64,000 nucleotides of DNA, taken from contig JAYGXS010000010.1 in the NCBI GenBank assembly GCA_036362985.1, positions 5,157,887 through 5,221,886 of the forward strand, given 5' to 3'. Position numbers and translations under genes: made by a program. Origin of the DNA: Ligula intestinalis (taxonomy: Eukaryota; Platyhelminthes; Cestoda; Diphyllobothriidea; Diphyllobothriidae). Shown in pieces: positions 42,370 through 54,360 of the stretch. Under the pieces are notes generated by a model. It did not search any database, was not told where the DNA came from, and saw nothing but the letters and a program-made list of their open reading frames with translations. The stretch's first letter is position 1. Each line of letters opens with the position of its first letter.

Positions 42370-43720
42370 ATGAATTCTCCACCTCGCGCCAAACGGCCAA
42401 GATGTCTACTACGTTTACCGAAGTTAGACTGTGAGGACTTCGTCCTCCGCCGGGAGTTTTCGGAGATGAAGCAGGAAATTTACCACGAGAGAAATAAACT
42501 AAAACAAGAGATAGCCTATAGAAAAATGCATATTTCTTGTACAGCGGTTAAAACAGCCCTTGTTGGTCAAAAACCGGGCGTAAATAAAAGTAAATATGCT
42601 CAGATAGCCTCGGCCGGTAAACCTGAAACTCGCATATAATCGGCCGAACCAAGTAAACCAGCGGACTTGTCACTCGATTGCAAAGAAACTTAAATAAATC
42701 CGCAGTCTACGCCATCGTTACTCGGCTAAAACAGCACTAGCAATGATCTGGATTTGCGTCCTAGTGTCACATCATTGATCGATGCTGCATTAGAAAGCGA
42801 TGATACAGAGGTCGATAAGATTATACAGCCAAAAAAGCATAGGGCTAGTAAGGCTCGAAAGTCTAAACGGGCCAGGGGTGTGCAGTCAGCTTACCCAAAA
42901 ACTAGCACATCAGGACCCATCGAAACTAAAGTACCGGATACAGATGCCCGCTTGGTCGTAACTTGTGAGCTCGCAACAGCTGCACCAGTGAGTCACAAGC
43001 AGAATATATTTGTAAAAATGTCTCCAGAGATAGCGTCACAAATTACACAAGATCGAGTTGACGCTGATATGGACTTGGATTTGGACATGTCTGACGAAAC
43101 ACCTGAAACCTTCATATCGGATCATGTGTCAAGCCCACGGGCTACACCATCGTCACTCGGTTTAAGCGACACTAGCAATTATCGGGATTTGCATCCTAGC
43201 ACCACATCGTTGCTTGACTGTAAAAAGAAAGCGATGACCAAGAGGTTGACAAGATCATAACACAAAAGAGGCATTCGCCTTAGAAAGCCAAACGGTTCAC
43301 GGGTTTGCACTCAGCTTACCCAATAGCCGAGTGTACCGTATACAAGTGCTCCCTCGGCCGAAATACGTGAGCTCGCCACATATGCCCCATTCAGTCGCAA
43401 GCAGAAAATAGTCGTAAAAGGGGCCCCAGAATCAAAGTCATCAATTTCACAAGAACGAATTGACCATGACGTGGGTCTTATGTGAGTTTACACCAAACCG
43501 TTGCTAATACCGGGCGAGTCTTTCCGTATTCTTAAGGCATTTCGAATAGGGAAGTCTCCAGCAGCTCCAAAATCAATTTCTCGGCCGCGACGTCTAAAAG
43601 TTATTTTAGAAACTGAAGCACAGTTGAAACTCTTGCTAGAGCACAAACCATCGTTACGGAGTCTGCATGAGCAAGTTTTTTTAGCCGGATTACGATTTGA
43701 AAGAGCGGAGAAAGATGAGA
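42370..43720 (+). pseudogene. LINE-C ORF1, broken
   Basis: The ATG at 42370 opens with MNSPPRAKRPR, the counterpart of MKSPPAKRAKS in LINE-A. A charged helical part follows (EFSEMKQEIYHERNKLKQEI), then Ser/Thr/Lys-rich sequence in the frame 42754-43260, and an RRM-like end in the frame 43501-43720 (ESFRILKAFRIGK, SRPRRLKVILE, HEQVFLAGLRF). At least three frame changes and stops separate these parts. The role, from the family, is LINE RNA binding. Confidence 0.7.
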
Positions 43721-43839
43721 CATCTAATAATAGAGCTGGAGAATCGGAGAACCTATGGCGAGAAAAATCTCAAAATAAGAGAGGGACAAATAGTTCAAGT
43801 CAAATGGACATCTCTCTGGTGGAAGCCGGTAACAGTGAT

Positions 43840-44640
43840 GGCATAGCTGTCCCGCCACCGAAACGTAAGACATGTTCTCTTAAATTGATCGTTTTAAATG
43901 CCAGATCACTGATTTGCCAATACAAGCGAACATCCGTGTCCGAGGAAGTAATTGAGAAGACCACTGATTAATAAAATGCCTCTGCTTCAGACTCTGGTTT
44001 TTGTCAACCACCCAGACATCGTTATGGTAACTGAGACACGGGCATCGGCCTGTGTAGCTGACTCTCAACTCTCTGCTCTAGACTTTGCAAGCGTTCGGAA
44101 CGATCGAATAAATGGCCATGGCGGAGGAAGCTGCATTTTTATAAAGCAGCCACTTGCATTTCTCCCGTTGGACTATCCACAATTCACAGCGGTGGAGGAG
44201 AGCTGCTGGCTACGAGTTGATCTATAAAACAAATACTTCTTACTTGTTGGTTGTGTTTATAGCCCACCTAATGCCGATGCGGACTACGATCTTTGTCTCT
44301 CGCAGGCATTTCATGCCACAGCTGACTTAAATCTTAAGTATTGCTTGATCGCAGGCGATTTGACCTTCCTGACGTGCAATGCTTTTCACCATCCGGTTCT
44401 TCAAAGTTCGAGAACTTACTTGAGGCAGTAGATATCGCCATGTGGGATCAGGTAGTCGATTTTCCCACTCGAGGAGCAAACATACTCAACCTAATTTTTG
44501 GTAAGGGATGTGAACCATTTTCAGTGTCATCCTAAGACGCACTTGGGAGTTCAGACCATCTCACAGTTGCTAGTGAACTAGAACTGGAGGCAGATGAAAC
44601 ATTTTCCGAAAAGTATAGTTTTTATCATGACTTCCGATCA
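43840..44640 (+). pseudogene. LINE-C APE endonuclease domain, broken
   Basis: The plus strand in pieces shows LIVLNARSLICQYK with the catalytic Asn, HPDIVMVTETRAS with Glu, GHGGGSCIFIK, LVGCVYSPPNADAD, IAGDL near 44350 (the GDFN site is altered), and a GSSDHLTVAS-like end near 44550. Stops at 44226 and 44533 and frameshifts disable it. The spacing of motifs matches the LINE-D enzyme. Confidence 0.72.
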
Positions 44641-45199
44641 GCAAACACGGCGAACCAACTGGCACATCTAACCGCTCTCGACTGGTCTAAATTTTTCCAA
44701 TGTTTGGATGTATATGTTTGTACCGATGCACTGTACAAAGTGTTTGATCCACTCATCCTCCAATTTGTCCCGCGTAAGAAGGTAATACATGTCAAGGATG
44801 AAGTGTACCTTCCTCTGTCTTTCCGGCGTAGGCTGCGTAAGCTCTCTCGTCGTTTGCATCAACAGGAAGACACTTCCGTTCTGCCCTTGATCACACTGTT
44901 CTTTGAGCAGGCTAAGAAGCCCTCCGAAGAAAAGCAGATAGCCGATGAGGCACACTTCGCTGAAAATCCTTCCCTTAATATAGCGAAACTCTATTACCTT
45001 ACAGTAAAAGCGCAGAGGAAAACGCAACACCCCATACTTCAAGACGCCATAGGAAACCCCATAGCGGACGCTAAGTTGACCGCCGATAGCTTTAGTGCGT
45101 TCCTTTCCAAAACGTTTAGTGAAAGCTCGTTCGCTGCACCTCCGACTATCCGGGCTTGGATGGGTCCCGTACTCGAAACCATAAGTTTGACCCTCTAGG

Positions 45200-46720
45200 A
45201 TGTGAGTGAACCCATTCGTCGTTATCGTCAATCTTATAGTCCAGGACCAGATGGCGTCTCAGTTAGCCTTCTAAAAGCTGAAGCGAGTGATAACTTTCCA
45301 TCTATTCTCTTTAAGGTATGAAACCTTGCTCTTGAGAGCGACGCCTTTCCTTCGTTGTGGAAGGAATCGCATACAATGTCTATTCGCAAGCATGGCCGAT
45401 CGACGTCAATCGACAACTTAAGGCCAATAAATACACTTCCCGCAGCCTCGAATATCTGGGAGACCTCGATCAAAGAAAAGATGATGCGTCACTTGGCAGA
45501 GAACAACCTGCTCAATACAGTTCAACATGGCTTTTTCGAGAAACGATCTTGTGACACCTGCCAACTCTCTTTCATTGATTATGTGCTGCAATCTAGAGAC
45601 AGCGGTTTTGCCATTTAAAGCGTCTATTTTTATTTTACTACGGCCTTTGATCGGGTCGATCATAACCTCCTCCTTCTGAAACTGGCCTCCTTCGGCAAAG
45701 GTAGCAAGCCTCTGAACTTAATATCTTCCTATTTGGATGCTCGGACACAACGAGTAAAAATTTTCAATATTATCTCCAATCCCACGCCTATTTTGCCTGT
45801 TTGTCAACGGCGTTTCAGATTGTTTTCAGTATGGCAGACCCTTCATGTACGCTGATGATTAAAAAGTCGCTTACCGATATAAATCGGCAGATCGCAACAT
45901 CGTGGAGCAGATAATAAGGATCTAAAGGCCTTCGCCCGGTGGTGTTGCACACGGCGCCTCACCCTTTCATGGCACAAATGTTCCCCTATGGTTGTTGGTG
46001 ACGATCATCAACCGGAAGTAAGCATTCACGGACTAAATGTCCCAGGAGTTATCAAGGATTTAGGCATATCCTACTCTTATAATCTCAATTTGTCAGAGCA
46101 CTGTGCCCTGATAGTCTCGAAAGCACGCCGAACCACCGAAATTATCCTAAGAAATTTTAAGACTATTAAGGTTAGAACTAGCCTTTATAATATGTACGTG
46201 AGACCTAGTCTTCAATACTGCTCGCCCCTATTCAGTCTTTTGCGCACTAGTGATCGGAAGAAATAGAATTGGTGCAACATTTCTTCACTAGAAGAGTTTT
46301 CACTACAGAACACCGTAACTTAGCCTACCAACGAAGTTGCGAATTTGTGAAGCTGTATCCCCTGTGGCTTCGTAGAAGGGTCTATTTTTACTGTTTAAAC
46401 TTTTAAATGGTCCAACCTTTTATCCTCTTAGTACAATAAGGCAGCTTGAGCACTCTCCACACGCCAGTCATCGATACGTTTTTTTTCTTCGTATGGCACG
46501 GACAGCTAAGTACTGGCAATACTTTTCAGTAAACGCCATATCAAGCTGAAATTAGCTGCCCAAAAGTATTAAGAGAGAGCTACAACTAGTTTTCTACAAT
46601 CAGGACAACTTTCACGAATTTTGGGTGCTGACTCGGTGGAATCTCTCTTTCACTCTGATTGCGTTCGTGGACTTTGAACCCTTCCAGGCTTCATGCTGAA
46701 GATAATGCTACTGACGAAGC
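45200..46720 (+). pseudogene. LINE-C reverse transcriptase, broken
   Basis: Recognisable blocks are a YSPGPDGV-like turn near 45235, NLRPINTLPAASNIWE (45415), NTVQHGFFEKRSCDTCQ (45515), FTTAFDRVDHNLLLLKL (45630) and VKIFN (45760). Further on are the thumb (GVIKDLGISYSYNLNLSEHC at 46035, YNMYVRPSLQYCSPLFSLL at 46190) and a C-terminal stretch to about 46700. The YADD-containing part around 45840 is lost to deletions and stops. The sequence is closest in style to LINE-D. The 44704-45198 frame between the endonuclease and this block is the domain linker. Confidence 0.72.
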
Positions 46721-48235
46721 GGCCCGCAGTCTGCCAACCCTTCAGCTTATAGCACGCAAATTTTGCCGACAACCATTGAAGGAAGACTGAAAACACTGTG
46801 TTCTTGTGCCAACTCTCTCAGTCTCGAACTTATGTCCTTAAACGATACGCAACATTTCTTCTGCTGATTAGTCAACTCAGCTTAAAACTGTTCATTTATT
46901 CCGTTCGTATCATACCTTTGAAAGCAGTTTTTTCACTCGAATTAAACTCACTTTGTCGCCCAGCATTGACAAAACAAAAAACCTGCAGCAAAACCAAGTT
47001 TGGCTGCAACATAGGGAGTTTGTTTGAGGTTTTTCCGGTCTTCGAGGTGTTGGAAGGCGCCAAAGAGGTGCATTACCAACTTCTTACAATTGCCTGTAAA
47101 CTGGCATAATAAACACATCATATGCTCATAAAGTCCTCAGAAGCATTACTTGCCTACAACCCTTTAAATATACATTGTCATTTTTTTTATTAAAATAAAG
47201 CACGTAGCAGCTTAACAATTGTATTATTCAATTGATAGGCACAAAGTTGACAGATTTACAAAATAGAATCATTTAAATTAAGTATGCACTTCCCTATCCA
47301 AAAAAGTGCTACCTCATAATTAGTGACCTCAATTTTATTGAAGCAAAGCAACATTTTCCGTGTTATGAACAGATATAATTAAAAAGTTCCTGCTTTTCAT
47401 CTGTGCTCTTTTGAAGTGCAACATGCACGCGTAAGAAGTTATATCGGCACAGTTTTATAGCGTAGGAAATTCCTCGGATGTCAAAAAACGCTGTATTTCG
47501 CCGACTTTTGCTTTTTTTCTCCCAGTATACTGACCTGTACGTAATTTAATTCGAGTAAACAGCATTTTGCTCTTCAAGTCAACCCAATAAACTTAATTAA
47601 CAACCCCAAATGTGTGCTCGATTCCACAATCCCCATCCTTTTCTCAGATATTGAATCTACTGTCTGTATCTATTGGTCTTTATTCTTCGTGCATTTCTAA
47701 TAAACACTGTGTTTTTACATCCCTACTGGCCACCCATAATTACATAGATATCTGCCATCATAATTGGGCAGTCTAGTGGATTTTAATTGTGAAAACACAA
47801 ACTGAAGACAGCGGACGTAGACGAACGATTGAGTGCTGGCCCTAATAAGTAAGAATCTACGCTCCGCAGGATCCCTTGTGTTCTCGGGAGTTAGTCGAAT
47901 ATTATTCCTCGGTAGGGCGCTCTTGTGGGGCCGCATAAAATAAAATTGGCCAGCATAAGATCGGGATTTCCGCCAATAGGCACTGTCTACTGTTATTTTT
48001 GGTCAATGTGCGTCAGTTACCTAAGCAAAAGGAGTTTATATTGGTCGATTGGATTATATTCAGCTGAATAAAACAATTAAAATTGTTGAAAATTTTTTTT
48101 GCGTTGTTCACTTTCCATTCAATTTAACATGCATTTACCCTCTTTTATGCGGTGCATAACCATTAACCACGTATCCAATAAGACGTTTGGACGGAAGGGA
48201 TTATTGTTAGGTGTACTCGAACGGCGACTTTGCTT
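46721..48235. other. No gene recognised
   Basis: A 103-codon frame (46798-47109) may be chance. The remainder is AT-rich. I did not find a LINE-C 3' hairpin or tail. Confidence 0.3.
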
Positions 48236-48239
48236 TTTC

Positions 48240-48990
48240 CACTTTCTGATAGTTGAATAGTACAAGGACCTAGTCGCACTACATAAGGATGATAATGGCG
48301 TTAAAGACATTGAGAATGGGAAAACCGAGAAAAGGAGACAGTTCTGTGCCTCTGTATTCACTAAGGAAATCGAGTTTAGCTTCATAAAGTTGACTGTGCT
48401 ATTGTTAACAAAGGTCTGGCACTTGAATCCCTGAATCCCGAAATATGAAGAGAAAAGCGAGCTGCAGTCCCTTAAATAAACAAACTAATCGTTTCCTGAC
48501 AATATACCGGCCACGTTCTTGAGGAAATCGACAAGCGAGCTCCTAAAATGTCATCACATATCTTCTATTCATCATTTGAATCACGGTGACTAAAATCCGA
48601 ACGAAAGACGACTTATATATACCCGATATCCAGGGATAGGGCTCGAACAAAAGGAAACTGCTAGCCTCAATTGCATTTGCTGCAAAAAAGATCGCATCTA
48701 TATTAAAATAGGTGAAAATGATGCGAGGCGAAAATGGCCTCGATCTGTTTAAACCAGACTGTAGGACCACGAACCTCGTACTGTGGCAGCTTAATAGAAA
48801 TCTGAAAAGCCTGAGGTTCATCCCAATCGACTGATGCGTTCGACGTGATGGAAGCAGAATCGTCTGAATCGGCTTCGAAAAAAGGTTGATCTACTTCAGC
48901 CCTGTTAAGAAAAGCGTGTGATTGGCAAAATCACACGTAAAAACAGGTAAGTGCAATAAATAGGAAGACGTGGATAACAATAAAAACGGG
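48240..48990 (+). pseudogene. LINE-A fragment, heavily decayed
   Basis: The nucleotide sequence aligns with LINE-A from about 26130 onward, for example GATGATAATGGCGTTAAAGA against GATGATGGCGGAGAAGTCGT, TTCTGTGCCTCTGTATTCAC against TTCTTTGCCTCGGTATTCAC, and GACAATATACCGGCCACGTT against GACAATATACCAGCCAAGTT. Many indels and stops remain. It covers the start of the RT only. Confidence 0.6.
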
Positions 48991-49138
48991 GTCACCAAAT
49001 TCGTAGTGAAAAAGTCGCTGCAAACAATTTGAACGTCTTGATAAAAATACAATGGAAAACTTTGTTGTGTACAGCTAACAGCTAGTGACTACTCTTGAAA
49101 AAGGAGGTAAAATTGTAGATGAGAATGGCAATGAAATT

Positions 49139-49526
49139 TGAGAATGATACGACTCAATTAGATCCTTTACGATCCATGTCAGCAGTAGCCAAGAGATTGA
49201 CTTACAAAAGGAGGGGTCCATGAAGGCCTGGGTCACAGTTTGTCAAGTAGTACTCGGGAGAGTTAAGAGGAATCTCGTTCGTAAGTGGTCTTTAGTTGGT
49301 TATGAGCCCGGGAATGATCACCAGAAAATTGCGTCGTTGAAGGGCGAAGAAAACAGCGGCCGGTGAGGTGAAAATATCTGTAGAAGTGCAGTAGTGTAGG
49401 CAACGTGTGCGAGAAGTCAGCCTGCCCTTTTAAAGGAAACTGTATTTTCGCGCGGCTTGCTTTTAAACAAAAAAATAAAAATTTTGCTAAAGTTAAACAA
49501 CGTATAGGTTAGGCTAAGGGACTGCA
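49139..49526 (-). repeat. Gypsy 3' LTR
   Basis: A 388-base block begins TG and ends CA on either strand. It lies just beyond the polypurine tract of the minus-strand Gypsy element and resembles the fragment at 22655-22914. No 5' LTR partner was found at the other end of the element. Confidence 0.65.
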
Positions 49527-49529
49527 TAA

Positions 49530-49541
49530 CTCCCCCACCAG
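49530..49541 (-). other. Gypsy polypurine tract
   Basis: Minus strand CTGGTGGGGGAGT, immediately upstream of the LTR. It would prime plus-strand DNA synthesis in reverse transcription. Confidence 0.6.
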
Positions 49542-49639
49542 AGCGTTGAAGAGTTACAAGCACTCGACAAACGAAGATGTAGAAGAAGGTTAGACTAAAA
49601 AGTCTCGCAAGTTGGTAGAAAAAGGAACATGTCTACCGG

Positions 49640-50399
49640 AACGACTGGAAGGGAGGGGAAGTCGAGTCAGTTGTCAAGGGTGGGGGTGGACTGAAGTGGG
49701 TAGGTGGAGTGCAGGGTAAAGTTGCCGTGGAAGTGGACGTGCCAGGTGGTGGCGACGGGCATTCAACGTAGGCCGGCTTAGTCTATCGATGGAGACCGTA
49801 TCAGTAGCATCAGCCCTTTGGATGACGAAATATTTGTACTTCCGTTCCAGCACTTTGAAGGGACCATTTTAAGGTGGGCAAAGGGGCCTGTGGACTGTAT
49901 TGTGCCGGCCAAACACGAATGGGGTAGTGTTCAGATCTTTGTGCACGAAAATGCGTCGAGGTGTCGAGCGTGTGGGAGTCAGGCGCAGTGCGGCCATGCA
50001 TTGCTGCAGCTGTTGTAAGAAAGTGTTCGTGGCGCCAGAAACGACGGATGAAGACTGCACGAGATCACCAGTTAAACGGAGGGATGTGCCATTAACGAGA
50101 TCGGTGGCAGTGCAATGAATGTCTTTCATAAAAACTGTGTGAATTCAGAGGAGTATGAGCGGTATGTTGTCGCTCCAGTTGTGCGGCGTGGGATGAGACA
50201 CTAGCGCGGACTTCAACTGACGGTGACGGCGTTCCAGGAGGCCGTTTGATGCTGGGTGATAGGCAGTGGTGGTGATATGTAAGCACTGGAGCATTTTGGT
50301 GAACTCAAGGAAGAGTGAAGATGTAAACTGTCTTCCGCGGTCAGTGGTCAAGGTAAAAGACATAAGCATTGCAATGATGGGGTCATCAATTGCCTGCAT
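49640..50399 (-). pseudogene. Gypsy integrase, broken
   Basis: Minus strand frames give [16 protein letters not shown] with the second catalytic Asp, and [20 protein letters not shown] with the catalytic Glu. After frame changes a C-terminal tail follows (KYKYFVIQRADATDTVSIDR, then LSRPTLNARR). Integrase inserts the element cDNA into the genome. The zinc-binding N-terminus and first Asp are in the poorly preserved part above 50400. Several frameshifts occur. Confidence 0.74.
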
Positions 50400-51860
50400 T
50401 TTACTAGCTCCACCAGGTCTTACGTGGTGGGAAGAGTGTTGACCTCTGGATGGATCAATGAATCAGCAACGACATCAGCATCACCGCGGACATAGGGTAT
50501 GTCTGAGGTTAATTAGGAGATGTAGTCGAGATGACGTACTTCACACAGCGAATATCGATCCGGTTTAGCTTTAAGGGCGTAGGTGCGAGGTTTGTGATCC
50601 GTGTTGACCTAAAACTCTCTCCCATCGAGCTGATGACGAAAATGTCGGATGGCCAGGTAAATGGCAGGAAATTTGCGCGAGAAAGTAGTACAGAGTGTCT
50701 GCGCCGACTGAAGCATCTGAGAGAAGAAGGCTAGCGGCTGCAACTGGTCGTGAACCTGTTGCTGCAGAACTGCACTGAAGGCAATGTTGGAGGCATCGGT
50801 GGTCAGAATTTACTTTGTATCGGCATCGGTGCTCAAATGATGAAGCAAGGTGACATGTGCAAGGGCTTTCTTGGCTGCCCTGAAAGCTTTAAGAGCACTG
50901 GATGAAAGTTGAATCGACTTAACCTTTGACTTTAAAAGACCCGTCAAAAATGCCAGGGTGGCGGCGCAATTTGGTAGGAAACGCCGGTAGTTGTCTATTT
51001 GGCTGATAAAACGGCGAAGCTGGGTGATTAACTTTGGAGCTGGAAAAGACAACACGCTTTGCATCTTCTCTGGAAGGGGTGTGATCCCGTGTTGGTCAAG
51101 ATGATGGCCAAGAAAATCCAGAGAAGTGACGCCAAAAAGGCACTTGTCGACGTTTAGATGCAGACCATTTTGTTAAAAACGATCGAAAAAATTGCGTTAG
51201 TGCTAAACGTGTTCCGCAAGGGACGAGCTAGCGACAAGGATGTCGTCGATGCACACGAACGTGAAAGAGAGACCGCGCAAAATGTCATTGACGAAACCCT
51301 GCAACTTTGCAACTTTTGCAAACCGGAAGGCATGTGATGAAATTCGACCAGGCCGAAAGGTGTCGTGACTAAGGTTTTAGGGAAATCCACCTCCGCGACC
51401 GGTATTTGATGATATGCTCGAACGAGGTCAATCTTGGAAAAAAATCGTCTTTCCAGCCAGCATGTGGGAAAAATCATGAATATGTGGTATCGGTTACCTG
51501 TCAGGGACTGTAGTTCCATTAAGAGCGCGATAATAATCGCATGGCCGCCAGTCATTGGATGACTTTTTGGGAACCATATGCAGGGCGAAGGCCATGGACT
51601 GCATGATGGACGGATAATCCCCAGATTCAACGTGTGTTCGAGCACGTTTTTCGCGATCTGTAGCTTCTCGGGATGAAGCCGACGGGGATGAGCATGGACT
51701 GGTCTGGTGGTGGTAGTGATATGGTGACGAACGGCGTGTTGAACCTGCTCCGTTACCTGACAGGGCTTAGAAAGAAACGAATATACCCTCAAGATGTCAG
51801 AAAATGGTGAGGTTGGCACGGCCAAATGTGTATGCCAGCGAAGGCCCACGCCAAACTACC
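50400..51860 (-). pseudogene. Gypsy reverse transcriptase and RNase H, broken
   Basis: Minus strand, from 51849: RRLHPEKLQIAK, LGIIRPSCSPWPSP, FFSKIDLVRAYHQIPVAE (motif A) and TPFGLVEFHHMPSGL. In a shifted frame near 51250 comes FVCIDDILVAS, with the catalytic Asp pair of the YxDD box. The connection follows (LRRFISQIDNYRRFLPNCA, 51040-50810), then RNase H remnants with ILTTDAS-like codons and, near 50480, [12 protein letters not shown]. The order RT-RNase H-integrase defines Ty3/Gypsy. Deletions and frameshifts inactivate it. Confidence 0.78.
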
Positions 51861-52640
51861 CCGAGAGTACACAGCTGGGTGGTAAGATCTAGCAACTTCT
51901 GACGTTAAAGGTCAACTGTGAGGCCAACACTCGACAAGAAATCCATTCCAATGATAGGTGACTATGCGTTAACCTGGATAAGAACCCACTGGAAGCGCCG
52001 ACGAAGCCCAAGGTCTTAAGTAAGGGACCGTTGACCGAACGTGGCGACAGTGGTATTATTCGCAGCCTGTAGTGTAAATTGTGATGGCTGGAGATTATGA
52101 CGTCGAGGGGGCTGCAAAAAACTCACGTTGGCACTGGTATCGATCAAGAAACGGCACGCAGTTGACTTGTCGGTCACATAAACCAGGTGACTGGGTCACG
52201 ATAGGCCAGCATCATTCGTCGTCATTACTGACTGGCGGCTCCATTTCTTGAATGGGAACGTCGAGCATTAGTGCGAGGCGGGACGCATTGCATAGCATCC
52301 GGGTCGAAAGTACGGGGATACCAGCAGTCTTTGTCTTCTGTACGCTCTTTTGAATTAGGGCGATTTTGGTTTGTATAAGGACAACCGGTTTGTAGCCGAT
52401 TGAGCGTAGAACACATTCTGCTTATTTGAGAGCACAATTACCTGACAGTATATTTAAGATCCTGCAGGTCGTCGTCCCTGTTGGCAAAAACATCGCAAAA
52501 CGATTGGAAGGGTGAACTCAACCGCGGTGATTATGAAACACGCGATTTGTTTGGCTTTCCTGGCATACGATTATCAGGTTGACGATCAGATCGTGACATG
52601 GCAACCAGGGAGACAGCATGTTTAGGCATTGACATCAATG
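51861..52640 (-). pseudogene. Gypsy protease and gag C-terminus, CsRn1-like
   Basis: Minus strand near 52165 encodes CRFLIDTSANVSFLQP, an aspartic protease site (D-T-S where D-T-G is usual), and later SPIIGMDFLSSVGL. The frame 52437-52225 carries CWYPRTFDPDAMQCVPP. This resembles the CHCC-type gag zinc finger of CsRn1-clade Gypsy elements known from flatworms, with a Pro where the His is expected. Gag-like sequence continues to about 52640, where similarity ends shortly before LINE-D. The matching N-terminal gag piece lies at 57664-57825. Confidence 0.62.
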
Positions 52641-52960
52641 TTCAGAGTACGAATTAGCACCTGAGTAGCATTGCTGAATGCGGTCAGGATTGTCCGTGAG
52701 TTTGGTAAGCGGTACAGTTTTGTTCAAATTCGAAGATAAGTGAAGCTTTATATAAATTGATTTATATAAGAGAAGAAACGACTCAAAGTCTTTGGTTTTC
52801 CTAAATAAATTATCAGTAAGTAACATTTGACTATCTTAGCCAAAATCTGCTACCAAACTCCTTCGTTGATTTGGTCAGATATTGTCCTCTGTTTCATAGA
52901 ACGCTGTACAAATCATTTGTTTTGTACTTCTAGTATTATTCTGAATTCCCAACTGTTTTC
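52641..52960. other. LINE-D 5' flank
   Basis: Probable junction between Gypsy gag (NPDRIQQC codons near 52680, minus strand) and the LINE-D 5'UTR. No tRNA-like sequence is visible here, unlike in LINE-A, -B and -C. Confidence 0.35.
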
Positions 52961-54283
52961 GTGATTAGTCTACTTGTTGCTTCGAAAAGTATGAAGGCGA
53001 CACTTTCATTCAGTAGGAAGCCACAGAATTCCAGACCCAAGCGGTGTCTGCGAAAGGCAAACATCATTACTGATATCAGTCTTCAGCCTGACATCAGTAT
53101 TCAGCCTGATCTGACTGCCGAGCAAATAGATTTGTCTGCAATGAAAAATTGCAGCGAGTTTATGTTGAAATTTGGGTCAGTTCTCTCAATCCTTGGGACC
53201 CTATTTGATGGGAATATCGCTGCAGTTTCCTCTCAGGAATGCAAACGTTTAGATAGTCTCGTTAATTTGGTCGCAAGTGAGTCACAGGATAGACAAAAAA
53301 GGTCGTACAATTTTATTCTGAAAAACGTTCCGAAATCAATTAGGCCAATGGACGTTGCAATGCATTTCCTCTGCTCCTGTGGATTTAACTATAAAATAGC
53401 AGAGGCTATAAGACTGTCATCTCGCAGTAAAAACCCACCCATTTTAGTCAAGCTATTTTCACCCATTGAAATAGACGCAATTTTTAAACAGCAAGAGCTT
53501 GTTTCCAAATATCTGAGAAATGCAATGTATTTCCTCTGTCATGATCTCACTCCAATGGAGCGAAGAATAGCGTCAAGTTCTTCGAATAAAATAGTAATTT
53601 CACCGCAACCGGCTCAAGTTCCTGGTCGTAGCCCTAGGAAGCCTAGCGAGCCATGTACTTTTATTCCTGCCGAACCTAGATTACTGCTCCCCAGTACAGC
53701 AACTGTCTCATCCCCCTCAAGTCACCAGACATCCCCGTCTACTTCCAACTTTAATGCTTCTCCAGTTGCCATAGCTAGTAATTCTGGTTGCCCTCCTAGA
53801 AATTTCGAAAAGCCTTCTACGTCAGGTAGACCAACAGCTTCGATACTCGATCAGAGTCCTCCCAAACCTTCTATTAAAGCACCCAATTCAGGTCGTCGAA
53901 AGGGTGGGATCCGGAACTCAACCGCGAGCATGCAGCCTTCCCAAACACTAACTAAGCCTTTACAACAGGAAGCTAACAAACATATAAGTTACCCTACTTA
54001 TCACAAGTATCATACTGGGCCAGGCTTTCCACCGCTTAATCCTCATAGTTACCTTACCTCGCCCTCCAGCCTCTCTTTCCCGTCTTGGTTTTCCCAATTT
54101 CCCGGTACCTATCAGCAAACTCACCACGGCACGTATCCCTATGGCCCATCGATCTCACAGAGCTGTCTACCTGCAGCTTTCAGCTATCCCCCTCAGCTTT
54201 CTTATGTTAATAGTCCTGCTCCAGTCGATGGCTATTCTCCAAACTTCCAACCAAATTACCCACCTCCAAATTTTTATTACTAA
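52961..54283 (+). CDS. LINE-D ORF1 protein
   Basis: This intact 440-codon frame encodes the LINE-D RNA-binding protein. After a basic N-terminus (about 1-35) there is a small repeat (LQPDISIQPDL, 41-51). An RRM-like domain spans about 116-205: YNFILKNVPK, EAIRLSSRSK, PILVKLFSPIE and MYFLCHDLTPMERR. From about 210 to the end the chain is Ser/Pro-rich, then Pro/Tyr/Gln-rich (for example QFPGTYQQTHHGTYPYG), a low-complexity tail that could drive RNP condensation. That last role is inference. The frame ends at 54281-54283, and a slippery-type heptamer lies 7 bases before the stop. The start Met at 52961 is the first in frame, and Met-11 is an alternative. Confidence 0.82.
   Translation: MISLLVASKSMKATLSFSRKPQNSRPKRCLRKANIITDISLQPDISIQPDLTAEQIDLSAMKNCSEFMLKFGSVLSILGTLFDGNIAAVSSQECKRLDSLVNLVASESQDRQKRSYNFILKNVPKSIRPMDVAMHFLCSCGFNYKIAEAIRLSSRSKNPPILVKLFSPIEIDAIFKQQELVSKYLRNAMYFLCHDLTPMERRIASSSSNKIVISPQPAQVPGRSPRKPSEPCTFIPAEPRLLLPSTATVSSPSSHQTSPSTSNFNASPVAIASNSGCPPRNFEKPSTSGRPTASILDQSPPKPSIKAPNSGRRKGGIRNSTASMQPSQTLTKPLQQEANKHISYPTYHKYHTGPGFPPLNPHSYLTSPSSLSFPSWFSQFPGTYQQTHHGTYPYGPSISQSCLPAAFSYPPQLSYVNSPAPVDGYSPNFQPNYPPPNFYY
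54268..54274 (+). other. Candidate -1 frameshift heptamer, LINE-D ORF1/ORF2 junction
   Basis: A AAT TTT in ORF1 phase, a legal X-XXY-YYZ slippery site, 7 bases before the ORF1 stop. Shifting by -1 enters a frame that is open through the whole endonuclease. Not tested. Confidence 0.4.
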
Positions 54284-54360
54284 ATAAAGATAACCCTAGT
54301 TCGATTACTCAAGCTTCACTAGATATCATCCTGCTTAATGCAAGATCTGTTTTAAATAAG

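Noticed and set aside
46798..47109. 103-codon frame as a gene
   Set aside because: It sits after the decayed LINE-C end, is hydrophobic at the N-terminus by chance composition, and has no motif.
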